Shown here one piece after another: positions 20,414 through 32,044 of a DNA stretch of 64,000 nt. The stretch comes from Microglena sp. YARC (taxonomy: Eukaryota; Chlorophyta; Chlorophyceae; Chlamydomonadales; Chlamydomonadaceae). The DNA lies in NCBI GenBank assembly GCA_022414725.1, contig CM039464.1, positions 930,001 to 994,000 of the forward strand, read 5' to 3'. How positions within the stretch are numbered: position 1 is the first letter of the stretch; every line of letters begins with the position of its first letter. A program made the position numbers and the translations under genes. Below the pieces are notes generated by a model. It was not told the DNA's origin and did no database searches. It saw only the letters and a program-made list of their open reading frames with translations.

Positions 20414-21200
20414 GGTTGCGCTTTGATTTGACTAAATGTGCACTCTATAAACCCCTTATGTATACCAATTGTTATTCAGGTTTGTTAAGAGCGCGGTATC
20501 TAATTAATTTGCTGTTTCTATGTTGATTAGGCGCTATGCAGTGCGAGCTATATTGGAGGGAATCGATGGGGCGGGAACAGAGAGGTACCGATTGTACTGT
20601 ATTACGGCGGTACAGGTTACATTGTGAGTCCCATTTTTCACGCGCACGTATCAGCACCAAGTGCGAGTTCGAGTGCAGTCCCCCCGATAGCACGATCCAG
20701 ATGCTCAGTTCCTTAAGCCACGAATCTAGACTATTACTTGTTTGCTTTTACGGATTCATCTCGGCCTGATCCAGTAGCCACACTAGCAAGGCGCGACCAC
20801 ATTTTGGTGGGCGCACGCATGAGACCAAAACCTTAGGTAGTGCATCCATGTTGCATCCTTCAACTCTACTGGGAACACCAGGCACTCAGTATATTGCGAC
20901 ATATGTGAGCTTTGTGATTCCTTACAACGGGGCTGAAAGACCGACCTCTTTTTGGTCGTCCCGGGGAAGTATCGCGTCGTCCCGGGAAGTGCTGTATTTT
21001 TTCGAGGTGTCATTTTCGGCTGTGTTGTGTCGCACCCTCATGAAGAATCATACGCGCGTTCCAGCACCCCTCACCTGAAGTCCCACCATGCAAGCACGAG
21101 GGCCGATCATTAGGGGACCTCGGGCACCCTGCTATTTAGCTGTGGTCGTGGAAGCTGTGGACGTGAACGTTGTCCTCTCCTAGTGTAGGGGTTCAAACCT
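20414..21200. other. Region upstream of the dynein start
   Basis: Presumed 5' UTR and promoter of the dynein gene. I see no convincing TATA box or other defined site. Small open frames here resemble nothing I recognise. A GGGGTTCAAACC motif near 21,188 resembles a tRNA B-box. Confidence 0.4.
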
Positions 21201-21845
21201 CTCCTTTCTCCCTCCCTCATGACCACTTCCCCCTTTCCTGCCCAATCCCTCCATCTCTACCTCCCCTCCCTCCCCTCCCCCCATAACTCCCTCCACCCCC
21301 CCACCCTTTTACCTTCCCTCCCTCCCTCCTTCCTTCCCTCCCTCCTTCCTTCCTTCCCTCCCTCCCTCACTCACTCACTCCTCCCTTCCTTCCCTCACTC
21401 ACTCACTCCTCCCTTCCTTCCCTCACTCACTCACTCCCACACTCACTCCATAACTCCCTCCCTCGGTCCCTCCCTCACTCCTTCCTCCACCACTCACTCA
21501 CTCACTCGTTCACTCATTCATTCACTCACTCACTCACTCACTCACTCACTCACTCACTCACTCCACAACTCCACAACTCCCCTCCCGCCCTCCCTCCACC
21601 ACTCCCTTCCCGCCCTCCACCCACCTCTCCCATCCTTTCCTCCACCCCTCCCTCTCTCCCTCCTTTGCCACTCCCCTGCTCATTCCACTCCCCCACCTCT
21701 ACCTTCCCTCCCTCCAGCCCCCCCCCCCCCCCCCCCCCCCCCCAAACACACACAGCCCCCCCACCCCCACCCCACCCACCCACCCTCCACCCACCCTCCC
21801 TTGCCCTTCCCTCCACCTCTCCATCCACCACTTCCCTTCCTCCCT
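21201..21845. repeat. Pyrimidine-rich low-complexity block
   Basis: About 640 bp of CCCTCC/CACTCACTC repeats on the plus strand, with a C run at about 21,718-21,743. The open frames through it are composition artefacts. Confidence 0.85.
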
Positions 21846-22014
21846 ATTTGCAGACTATATCAGAATTTGAGACCGAATAATAAACTACGGTGTCATGTTA
21901 CTTGGACATGTAACAGGTTTGATGATTCTTGAAGCAGGCCACAACTATCATAGTTTTCCTTTTCAGCTACGAGAAGCAGCTCCTTGAGCTAACCACTGGG
22001 CTAGTTTCTAAATA

Positions 22015-23019
22015 CCGTAGGCGCCTGTAATGTTGGCGGTAAATTTGGCGGTTGGGGTACCGCCATGTTCCTGTAAGGTAGGCGTGTAGGCCAAAACCGG
22101 TTCGAGCACAAACCGGATCAACTGCCAAGGCGCCAACGTCCAGGCGCGAGCAGCTGGACTACAGTGCAGTACAGACTCAAACATACAGCCTCAGAGAGGG
22201 TCAAACACCGGTATGTGGTCTTGCTAGTTCGCTTCTGCATATTGTCATAAGTGATGGATTCTCCAAGGACGTTGGGCCTTCGCTCCCTGTCCCCTCTTCA
22301 AGGTGGTGCTCCCCGCCCTATCCCACAACAACGTCCCGGCCAATCTCTCATCTCTTCGTTTTTTAACAAGCTCGACCAGCCTGCCATTGCCGAGAAGAAG
22401 GCTGTCGATATTGAAGCTTATGTCGAGCAGGCCGCTGCAAGGCTAGCGAGGATGATGGGGATGCTGAAGGCATAGCATAGCCTACCGGTACTACCAGCCT
22501 AGAGATTCCTTTTTTGGGCCCTCCTATCTTGGTTGGGGAGTCCCTTTAGCCTATTCGGCCTACCCTTGGACTGTAATAATAATAACAACTGCTTATGGGG
22601 CATAGAATGTGTTTTAAAATGGAGCAGGCATGGCCAAGAATGTGTTTTATTTTAGTGTGTCACAGTGCGTCCCATGCGTACATGATGAGGGGGCATAGCC
22701 TACCGGTACTACCAGCCTAGAGATTCCTTTTTTAGCCCCTCCTTTTTGGTTGGGGAGGTACCTTTAGCCTGTTTGGCCTACCCTTGGACTGTAATAATAA
22801 TAACAACAACTGCTTATGGGGCATTGAATGTGTTTTAAAATGGAGCAGCCATGGCCAAGAATGTGTTTTAAAATGGAACCGCCAGAGCATGGCACTTGGG
22901 CCAATTTATGTTTCTCCTAAATTGTAAATTACCGCCAAAGTTCTGGCACAGAGTCATTTGGTGCATTTTTTTTTGTGGCCGCCAACAATTAAAAGCGCCA
23001 ACAATACAGGCGCCTACGG
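22015..23019 (+). mobile_element. 1,005-bp TIR element flanked by TA
   Basis: The ends are inverted repeats: CCGTAGGCGCCTGTA is identical at both ends, then after one mismatch TGTTGGCG matches again (23 of 24). TA borders both sides, as in Tc1/mariner/pogo insertions. Inside are one small ORF (22,254-22,475) and two tandem copies of about 225 bp containing R7-like sequence. No transposase is visible, so it is probably non-autonomous. Confidence 0.75.
22254..22475 (+). CDS. Small ORF with PIP-box-like motif inside the TIR element
   Basis: This 73-residue frame starts with ATG. Residues 30-37 read QSLISSFF, which fits the PCNA-interacting PIP-box pattern (Q, two residues, I/L/M, two residues, two aromatics). 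The N-terminus is Pro/Arg-rich. After the motif comes an acidic, Ala-rich helix (EKKAVDIEAYVEQAAARLAR). It could be the truncated N-terminus of a transposase, a captured fragment of a replication or repair protein, or chance. I do not recognise the full protein. Confidence 0.45.
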   Translation: MDSPRTLGLRSLSPLQGGAPRPIPQQRPGQSLISSFFNKLDQPAIAEKKAVDIEAYVEQAAARLARMMGMLKA

Positions 23020-23336
23020 TAGTTCAAGTTCAAGTTATAGATAGCTTCCCAAGCTAGCCAATTGTGTATAACTTGTATAATGCCATTCATATGTTTTACA
23101 TGCCAGAATATCCTTAAAAGTATATTCCGAGGATATACATATTGTTTTAGGAACAGTACATTTAAATTGAATCGGTTGACAGAGACTCCAGCAAGAGATC
23201 ACGACTCCTGATTCCTTTGAAGAATGGAAGTATCTGATACAATTTTTAAAAATGCGATAAGAATCGCACAATTAAAGTATAATCCCTTTTGGGATTATGA
23301 TTAAATTATAATCGCAGACTTCAATTTCCACTATAG

Positions 23337-23480
23337 CAAGAAATCAGCCCCCCCGTCGGAAAAGATTGTCTAGGGTTCACTTCATCAGTGTTTTTCGTTT
23401 TGCCCCTCCTGTCAAGGTTGGGCGAGTACCTCTAACCTATTTGGCCCACCCCTAGACTGCAACAACATACATGGCATACC
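23337..23480 (+). repeat. SINE-like R7 copy
   Basis: The copy has the family core (CTATTTGGCCCACCCCTAGACTGCAACAACATACATG), written here as positions about 23,436-23,472, and a CATA-rich end. Related copies are near 4,399, 15,250, 27,196, 35,455, 43,444 (reverse), 46,405 (reverse) and 61,145. Confidence 0.55.
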
Positions 23481-24019
23481 TTCAAAGATGTCAGCATTAC
23501 TGGATAGCTGATCATTTCAGCTTCCAGGTGGGTATTTGAGTTTTCGCTGGATAGCCAGCAAGGGGAGCCGCCTGGAAGCTGCTGCTCACTGCTGGAAAAA
23601 AACCATTGGGGTCAAGCGTTCAAGAGGGGAGCAGATTGTTGTATTGTACGCGATTCTGTAGTCTATTGTGATGTCACGGTGTGCCTGGTCCTATAATAGA
23701 AAAAGTGTTACATCCCTGCCTCCTTTACCTCCTCCTAATTTTAAATTGCAAGATTACATTGCATTTGTCTGTAATCTCCGTGGTGCAGATGTCATGTACC
23801 AATGTGTACTGCCGTATTGCAGTACACATTGGTACATTCTTCACACATTTCACATAGCTTCAGCCCCTCCCCACTCCCATGTTTTTCCATCCAACTCTGG
23901 GCTGCTCATCGTCTTCTGGGCCGCGGGCACACATGGAGTCCACTAGGACATAGCTTTTCCTTTCAGCTACGATCGGCAGCTTCTAATCAGCTCTTTGGGC
24001 CGGCCACTGTTGCTAACCA

Positions 24020-24173
24020 TGAATCAGAAAGGAGTACCTCTCGTTCTGGCAGAATTTGCAGGTGCTGTGATAAGATGGTTGACGGTAGAATAGTGGTAGA
24101 GGATGAAATGCATTTTATATTAGAAAGCCCGTTATACACTGATACATACATACATACATACATTACATGTTAA
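24020..24173 (+). mobile_element. 5'-truncated LINE 3' end (plus strand)
   Basis: The frame reads ICRCCDKMVDGRIVVEDEMH and then FILESPLY, which is the CxxC...EDEMHF terminal zinc motif of non-LTR retrotransposon ORF2. It is followed by a CATA microsatellite tail (about 24,147-24,172). Everything upstream in the ORF is missing. Confidence 0.6.
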
Positions 24174-24189
24174 AGTCTACTTGACACCG

Positions 24190-26900
24190 CGAGGGTGTAT
24201 GAGACTCTGTGCTTTAAACAAAAAGAAAAAGCACCCACAAAGCAAAAAACCCCATTACATCAGGGGTGTGTCGAGGACAAACAAACCAAACTCCCAACCA
24301 CCGTTTTGGTGGCGTAGGTATTAAACCCCTTAGAGCAGGACCCAGATCTCAACCACTTACAGTGGCGGAGGTAAGAAGCTAACAAATGAGAAGTCTCAAG
24401 AAGAAAAAAAAAGGATAATAAATTACGGTGCCACTAAGCAGTCCAGGGCTTCCTGTCTTGCTCTTCTACAAGTAGAAAGATAGTCGGCTAGGTTGCTCCA
24501 AAAAGACTTAGTGCCATTTCCATTCATAAAGGTTCTGAATGTGGAATCGCAGAATTCCACATTCCATACGGTTAAGTCGGTATCCTCATGGACATGCTAT
24601 AAATATCTGTAAAACAGATTCTGGTAGCGGAGGCGAATATCATTATAAAAAGGGCACTCAACATATGCATTTCATCCTCAGTTTTTTGGAACCCACACAT
24701 TTGACAGTGTCTCATTGAGCGAGGGATGTGTGCTCTATCCACCACCCTCATTCTTTCTGTGTTCAGCCAATGGGAACCCATTCTAAACTGTGCTATAGAA
24801 CGAATCTGATCCTGCTTATGTAAGGCGGATGTAAAAGGAATCAAGCCATTCTCATCATTGCTGTTGGCTGCGAACCATTTTTGGTATCGGAGGCGTTTTA
24901 AAGCCAACCCTTCTCTCATCAGGGATGTCTCTAACTGCATTGGTGTACTTGGGTACTTAAACCTCCATGACTCAAAAACTTCAGACATAATACTTCGACA
25001 TCGACAGCCTCCAAAATGTTGATGTTTTTTACTGGATCCTAGCTTGTGGAGAGCACAACGCAAGTCATGAACCCAGCCAGTGTTGGAGTCAAAAGATTCC
25101 TCAAGAGCCATTCTAATGAGATCCTCAGGTTCTTTATGTATGGTCTTGTTCCAGAAGCGCAAAGCTTGTTTTAAGCCAAGCAAAACACAACGGGGTTCTA
25201 CCCAGCTCTTCCATGATAATATTAGATGTAGTAGATTGGCAAACACCCAACATTTGTTTTAAGTATACCTCTATGCCATTTCTCAAGCATGGTCATTTGA
25301 GATAAGTGTGTTGTTCAGAATAGAAGGAGCCCACACCTCACAGCCAAAATTCAGGATAGGTTGCTACAAGAGAATCAAACAGGTGGGGTGAGAATATCAA
25401 TATTGTATATCTCCATAGTATGGCATCGCCTACGAAGCATGTGGTGTGCCTTTTGGGCCTTAGTGAGCATCCTAGAAAAAGCAGCTTTTGCACGATTGCT
25501 TGAGTCACCATCCACAAAGAGGGATCCCAAGTAGATAAAAGATAACTTTGTAGAAAAGTTGTGCTCCATCATAAACAAATTTGTAATCAGGATCCATGCG
25601 GGCCTCATCACAGAATTGTTTGTTGAAAACGGCAATCTCAGTTTTCTTTATATTCACAGCCATCTTAGTAGCCTCGCAGAAATCTCTCAGGCAGTCAAGC
25701 ATCGCTTGCATATCTGCCGGGGATTCTGCCATTATAGCTAGGTCATCAGCATAAAGTAACAGTTGCAGAATCTTTCCCTAAGCTCAGCCCTACATTTGGG
25801 AGCTTGGATTGGAGGAACGATTCAATTCTATCAATGAACAGACCGAATAGGAGTGGGGATAGGGGGTCTCCTTGTTTAACTCCTACAAGGGATGGAAAGG
25901 AGGATCCAATGTCCCCATGTAGGCGAACTTGGAAAACAACATGATTATACATGGACTTCAGAATATGAGATAGGGGTCCTTGAATCCTAGCCTTGCTAAG
26001 CAATCCCATAGCAAGTCTCTGTTGACCCAATCATAAGCCTTCTTGAAATCAACAAAAGCCACAAAGAGTGGTTTTTTTCTTTTCTCTATATTTATCTACA
26101 ATATGGTTAAGAATGAATGATGCATCTGCAGTACCCCTACCACTTCTAAATCCATATTGGCCAGCGGCTCTGAGGTTGAATTCTTCTGACAATCATCTAG
26201 TCTACGTAGCATGAAAGGGAGAAGATCTTTCCTATGGAGTTGCTCACCGCAAGACCTCGATAGTTGTCCTTGTCATACACACTGCTTTTTGGATTTGGGT
26301 ACAGGTACCAAGGCAGCTGCAGCCCATTGGCTAGGGTAAGAAGTCTTCCAGATGAGATTAAAACAGGTTAGTCATAGCTTGTACAAATCGGGAGTTGGCC
26401 TCATGGGAAGCAAATCTGTACCATTCTGCAGGGATACCAATCTACCCCGGGGGAGGAGTTTTTCCGTAGGGATTGGAGAACAGAAAACACCTCCTGGGTG
26501 GTAAAGTCTTGACATAACCATGTTTGGTGCGGCCTCTATCTGAGGTCCATCAGCTTGAGGGACAAAGTTCCTAGCATCCAGACTTGGATCAATACCTACT
26601 TGCACATCAAAGAGGTCTGCAAAATAATCAGTCCAATCATGAATTGTGATATCTGCCGTAGTGGCCTTGTTAGGCTCACGCACGTCTTTCCAAAAACTTT
26701 TCGGATTATGCGAAGATTCGTATGAAGGTTCTCCATGCGTGTTTCTAGCCACTTCCTCTTCTTTCTTCTGAGAATCCTCTTGTACTCCTTGTGCATAGAA
26801 ACCAGCCAGTCAGAGCTAGAGCCATGTTGATGTTCTGCTTGGCTTGCTGCCTGTCTAGCACGATTGCATTCAATAATCATACGCATGCGTTCACGGGCCG
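24190..26900 (-). pseudogene. Degenerate non-LTR retrotransposon (LINE) reverse transcriptase
   Basis: Minus-strand frames in order: a linker with KRILRRKKRKWLE and SFWKDVREPNKA (about 26,600-26,890), an RT core with VGVKQGDPLSPLLFGLFIDR (about 25,830-25,900), the catalytic YADDLAIMAE at about 25,720-25,750, then NIKKTEIAVFN, and a C-terminal CQMCGFQKTEDEMHM zinc motif (about 24,660-24,710). The frame breaks several times and no endonuclease domain is visible, so it is 5' truncated and inactive. A run of about 26 A's followed by A-rich sequence (26,940-27,000) lies just upstream. Confidence 0.85.
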
Positions 26901-26935
26901 TGCTTACGCTTAGCTACAGGTTTGTGACATGGTGT

Positions 26936-26966
<31 letters not shown>

Positions 26967-27195
26967 CAAAAAACAAAAAACAAAAACAAAAACAAAAAAA
27001 ATGTTTTTGAGAAATAAAAATTGAACCTGAATTGGTGGATAAAAACTTCAGCATGAAGCTGGTCATGAATCCTGATTCCTTTGAAGAATGGAAATAATTA
27101 ATACAATTTATATACAAATGCTTTAATAATCGCACAATTAAATTAGCATCCCAGATGAGATGATGATTTAATTATATTGTAGAATTAAATGATCA

Positions 27196-27345
27196 CTGTA
27201 GCACGAACTCAGGGCCCTCGTCGGTAAAACGATTGTTTGGGGTTCAGTTCGCCAGTGCTTTTTCCTTGTAAGCCCTTCCTAACACAGCTGGGTAAGTCCC
27301 TTGAGCCTATTTGGCCTGTAACCCCTGGACTGTAACATACATACA
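27196..27345 (+). repeat. SINE-like R7, near full length
   Basis: Runs from GCACGAACTCAGGGCCCT to CCCCTGGACTGTAACATACA, with a short CATA tail. The reverse copy at 46,405-46,558 shares the same limits and the same flanking ATGATnATTTAA sequence. Confidence 0.65.
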
Positions 27346-28230
27346 TACAAACCTCAAGATGTCAACAGAACACGAAAGCTAGTTCTGTTAGCTTCAAGGT
27401 GCACTGGCATGCATCGGGTCTAGCTGAATAGCTAGTCAGGGGAGCTGACTAGAAGGTGCTACTCGTAGATAAAAATAAAAGATATGCGCTAGAGCACAAG
27501 GAAAAATGTAACATCATCATCACTTCTGAGTCCCCCCGTGCGATACCCGCAGAAAACAGGGAGCATACAAAGCGTAGCAGCTTCTAGACAGCTCTCTTTG
27601 CCTGTCCTTGAGCCGAACCTGAAGCTAGCTAGTGCGCCTAAAGCCGATATGATGGGGATTCCAATGCAACTGAAAGCTTTGGGATTCACCCAGTCAGTGG
27701 CTGGCTAATGGAGAGGGCGGTATCAGTTAGTGAGAGCACCGGGGTCCTCGGGTCTTTTCCTATAAAATCATTATACACGAAAATCTTGAAGGGGGGATTT
27801 CCGATAGCCCCTCCGATAGAATCCCTTATCGCGGGATGTTTCAACAGTCCGTTTTGTGCCAGCGTTTGTCAGTGTGTACCGTGTGAGTCCGCGATTCAGG
27901 TGTGGCAGTATTATTTAGTCCGCAACTTTGCGACTACCAGTAAGAAAAATGAAGACTTGGGGGCATGCCAGTACGCCGTTTACCCCCCCCCCCCCCCCCC
28001 CCCCCAACGGTGACAGTAATCATTCTTCTGGGGGGGGAGGGGGGGGGGGGGGGGACACCCAGTTTGCAGCTTTTCTACTACACTGCAGTCTGAAGCTGTC
28101 TCCGATTCGTAATACTGTCGTAATTCGTCTACCCCCCCCCCCCCCCCCCTTCTCCTCTATACCCACACATGACCAAGAGCAGCTCCGTTCCTACAAAGCA
28201 GACACATCGCTGCAGGATAAAATGCGATGC
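27346..28230. other. Unassigned sequence with poly-C and poly-G runs
   Basis: Contains half a copy of the TA-flanked MITE family (about 27,380-27,470) and homopolymers near 27,984-28,005 (C), 28,029-28,054 (G) and 28,132-28,149 (C). No recognisable gene. Confidence 0.5.
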
Positions 28231-28315
28231 CTGAAGAACCAGAGCATGGCCAAGTCAGTATGCCATCATGAGTTTGGGCCTCCGTCATCACACGAAGACC
28301 GGATCCCGTCTTTCT

Positions 28316-28585
28316 TTACCAACTCCTTGCTTGGGAATCAAATAGCATGTTGTATGACATCTCACTCAGATATATGCTCATGGCAATGCCTGTGAGCCAG
28401 AACATGAAGACCCCTGCCTGGGATTGATTTATCCTAAGGTAGAGGGCTGTGAAAAGAAAGAACCAAAGGATAGCCAAGTCGGTATGACAAATGGCTTGGC
28501 CAATCAGCTCGTAGCCGCTTAACTTCTGACCCAAGCTTGTGGTTTCAGCCTCCAGAAGGGCCTCACGCCTTGTTGTCTCAGAATG
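28316..28585 (-). CDS. Candidate second exon of a membrane-protein gene
   Basis: The frame has two hydrophobic segments (LAILWFFLFTALYL and GVFMFWLTGIAMSIYL) and ends at TAA or at a possible TTG|GTAAAG donor. It probably belongs with the exon at 29,721-30,093, but the phases do not join directly, so an exon may be missing or the model is wrong. No family recognised. Confidence 0.4.
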   Translation of the reverse strand, partial: HSETTRREALLEAETTSLGQKLSGYELIGQAICHTDLAILWFFLFTALYLRINQSQAGVFMFWLTGIAMSIYLSEMSYNMLFDSQARSW

Positions 28586-28599
28586 GAAAGAGCAAACAG

Positions 28600-29430
28600 C
28601 CTACGGGATAATAATGGGCTCGTGAGAAAGAAAACAGCCTACGTGATAGCCACAGGGTTGAGCGAAAAAGCAGCCTATGAAATAACAACGGGGTCGTGAG
28701 AGAGAAAACAGCCTATGAAATAACAATGGGATCGTGAGAGAGCAAACAACCTATGAGATAGCAACAGGGGTCATGAGAGAGAAAATAGCCAATGAGATAA
28801 CAATGGATTGGAAGAGAGAAAACAGCCTAAAAAATAACAACGGGGTCGTGAGCAGGGTACTACTTCTTGCCACATTGGTCAGCGCTTAAAGCGCACACAC
28901 GTCAAATTGGTCAGCGCTTTTAAGTGCAAAAAGCGCAAAAACTGCACAATGCGCTCACAAGGGGTTGAAAAAACTGCACAAAAACGCGCTGAGGGGCTCA
29001 AATAGGCAGCGCAGCACCGGCGCTGCCATTAGATTGCGCGTGCTTAGTAGCACCCTGGTCGTGAGAGAGCAATCAACATATGAGACAGCAACAGGGGTCA
29101 TGAGAGAGAGAGCAGCATATGAGATAACAATGGGATTGTAAGAGAGAAAACAGCCTACGGAATAACAACGGGGTTGTGAGAAAGCAAACAACCTATGAGA
29201 TAGCAACAGGGGTTGCGACAGAGCAACCAGCCTACGTGATAATCAATGGGATTGTAGAGAGCAACTCAGCCTACGGAATAACAACGGGGTCGTGAGAAAG
29301 CAAACAACCTATGAGATAGCAACAGGGGTCGTGAGAGAGAAAACAGCCTATGTGATATCAATGGGATTGTAAGAGAGCAACCAGCCTATGGGATAACAAC
29401 AAGATCTTGAGGGAGCAAACAACCTATGTA
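28600..29430. repeat. Tandem repeat with unit near 45 bp, interrupted by a MITE
   Basis: Units contain GAGAGAGAAAACAGCCTATG followed by AGATAACAA(C/T)GGG(G/A)TCGTGA with many variants. A hAT-like MITE has inserted at 28,853-29,057. Confidence 0.8.
28853..29057 (+). mobile_element. hAT-like MITE R3, perfect 8-bp TSD
   Basis: 205 bp with ends CAGGGTACTAC and GTAGCACCCTG. It is flanked by the direct repeat GTCGTGAG at 28,845-28,852 and 29,058-29,065. The interior shares CAAATTGGTCAGCGCTT-type motifs with the other copies. There is no coding capacity. Confidence 0.85.
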
Positions 29431-29720
29431 CACTGCACATTTGAAGAGGGTGCATGGTCAGAGCAAACATGGCGGGTGTGCACATATGTAAGCCACACAT
29501 TTGAATCATCACTTCATCACTCCCTGGTGTGTGTGTAAAACCCTACCAACTGAGAAAAATATGTGTTGGGAGAGGGGGTGGGTGGGATCTGAAGTATCAT
29601 AGTTCCATGCTTTCATGTGTTCGTGTTAGTGAAACCTGTGTGGTGTGGGCGGTGTGGGCGGTGGGGGTGTGTAGGGGATACTTGGGGTGCAGCAGGGGGG
29701 GTAGGGGGGGGGGGACTCAC

Positions 29721-30093
29721 AATGCATTGAGATTACTAACGCAATGATTGTGCTCATGATACTGTCGAACAGAAGCGCGTACTGGAACATGGCAAGCAGC
29801 GTGTCTGCGTCTCCTAGCTGGAACAAGACACCGAACTGGATTGTGAGCAGCAGCGTTGCCATCAACGCGACAGCCGAGTACACAGCCTGCACCGATTGCC
29901 TTATGGCAACATCCGCCTCTCGAACGTCCATATCGGATCGGGCCTCGTCCATGCTCCTCCGGAAAATGGAAACGATCCTGTTCCCCCGCCGGCTCGGAAA
30001 CAAGGTGACTATGTAGAACAGGAAAGGGTTGGTGAGCCCCCAGAACACCTGCCACCCCACGTGAATGGTAGCGCTAGAAATTCCAGGCTCCAT
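29721..30093 (-). CDS. Candidate first exon of a multi-pass membrane protein
   Basis: The first ATG of the frame (30,093) follows an in-frame TAA. The sequence reads MEPGISSATIHVGWQVFW at its start and has hydrophobic stretches at WGLTNPFLFYIVTLF, ALMATLLLTIQFGVLF and ALLFDSIMSTIIALVI, with a charged loop (RRSMDEARSDMDVREADVA) between. Donor CATT|GTGAGT. I do not recognise the family; it looks like a small integral membrane protein. Confidence 0.5.
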
Positions 30094-30129
30094 GAGGTAG
30101 ACCTCTGGGCACTCCACGTTCCCTTAACC

Positions 30130-31280
30130 GGATGTTTAAACGGATGGAGGACCGGACGGACGGTCTATCGAACGGATCCAACGGGAGGATTGGAAGGATT
30201 GTGAGTGGCCAGACAGGCAGAGAGAAGTACTTTTAGAGCAAAGCGCAAAGGAAATCAGCGTGAAACGCGGAGTGAGGAAGCTGCGCACAGGGTTGCGATG
30301 CCTCGTTGAGCGCGCAGGTGCAGGATCAGCAGCAGAGAGATTTACCAAGAGTGTTTTTTCTACTCATCTTCGAATTCATGTTGGATTCTCAGATCGAACA
30401 GAAAAAAACACTTAGGCAGTCGCAGGCAGTAAACAAAATGTCGAACAGGTCACCGCAGGTCGACCTGGGGCAGTGGGACACATGCGGTAGGGCGTGCAGG
30501 GCTTAGGCCCATGGCGCAACTTTTACGTAAGGCTAACGACGCTTTCAGCGAGTTTCATCTTCCATACTGCATCATAGCAAGAGTACTTGGGCTCAACTGA
30601 AATTGTTTCTTCTCAGACAGCTCCATGTCTAAGGCCAGGCTCGGTGATGGAGCAAGATCGGCACTCCGGTTGGAGCCCAGCAGGTTATCTATTCCCGGTA
30701 CGCGACGTTCAAATGGTGAAGTCATCGGACCAAGTTGCAAGCTTTGTCTGGGTAGCCACGAAGCATACATGGGGGATGCATAGGGTGCACCTACATGTGG
30801 GGGGGAAGGTCTAGCTAGGCCTCATGGGCACCATGAGCACTCCTTACATAGGCAAGCCTTAATGGGGGTGCCTAGGCAGTGTCATGTGGCATGTATATGC
30901 AAGCACGTGGCACATGGTGCACACCTAGCAGCTCTACCACCTCTGGATGTGTACTCCATGCATCCCCCAAAATGCCACATGGGCACCCAAACATAGCTTG
31001 GAACTTGGTCCGTTCACTTTTATGTTTCAAAGTTTCACCCTTGGTGTTTGTGTGTAACGTGAATAGCCTATTTACATCAAATGTGAGGCATGGTAATACA
31101 AGGACCACCTAGCAAAAGGATGGCCATGCACCACATCATAAAATTCCTTGTAAAAGGGCACAGCTGCAACCCATACCCAATGTGATGAATCCATCATCAC
31201 ATGATACATCAAAAAAATAAACATATATGGGCTTAAACCTTGAGGACCCTAGGGGCACAGGGGTACAGCTCATCGGCTGG
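30130..31280. other. Unassigned sequence
   Basis: No recognisable gene. A 56-codon minus frame starting at ATG 30,725 and a few other short frames show no family features. AT-rich stretches alternate with short direct repeats such as CACATG/GGCACC. Confidence 0.4.
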
Positions 31281-31299
31281 CCACACGTTTACGATACCA

Positions 31300-31920
31300 G
31301 CATCAGGCTTGTCTCCACACCAGCATCAGGCTTGCCTCCACACCAGCATCAGGCTTGCCTCCGCACCAGCATCAAATTTCCTCCCACACCAGCTTCAAAC
31401 TTGCCCCCCACACCAGCATGCAGGCTTGCCTCCACACCAGCATCAGGCTTGCCTCCACACCAGCATCAGGCTTGCCTCCACACCAGCATCAGGCTTGCCT
31501 CCACACCAGCATTAGGCTTGCCTCCATACCAGCATCACATTTCCTCTGACACCAGATTTAAGCATGCCCCCACACCAGCATCAGGCTTGCTTCACATCAG
31601 CGTCAAATTTTCTCCCACACCAGCTTCAAGTAAACTTTCCCCCACTTCCCCCCAGCCACGTCCACCCAGCTTCAATCTTCCCTCAACACCAGCATCAAAC
31701 TTCCCTCCACACCAGCATCAAACTTCCCTCCACACCAGCATCTAACTTCTCTCCACACCAGCATTAGGCTTCCCTCCACACGAGGAACCAAAACTCCCTC
31801 CACACCAGCATCTAACTTCTCTCCACACCAGCATTAGGCTTCCCTCCACACGAGGAACCAAACTTCCCTCCACACCAGCATCAAACTTCCCTCCACACTA
31901 ACATCAAACTTCCCTCCATA
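31300..31920. repeat. 23-bp minisatellite
   Basis: The unit is ACACCAGCATCAGGCTTGCC plus TCC, about 25 copies, diverging to the right (ATCAAACTTCCC). Because 23 is not a multiple of three and the unit lacks stops, long open frames result. Confidence 0.9.
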
Positions 31921-32002
31921 TTCAAATGTCTATATATATGTATCATATATTCAAATGTCCGTATAAATGCTTCAAATATTCAAATGTCAATATATATTCA
32001 TA

Positions 32003-32044
<42 letters not shown>

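Noticed and set aside
21219..21932. A 237-aa Pro/Ser/His-rich plus-strand frame
   Set aside because: It is entirely low-complexity CCCTCC/CACTCACTC sequence with no start context or conserved motif.
28600..29430. Regularly spaced repeats resembling a CRISPR array
   Set aside because: The spacing has no unique spacers, the repeats vary freely, there are no cas genes and the DNA is clearly eukaryotic.
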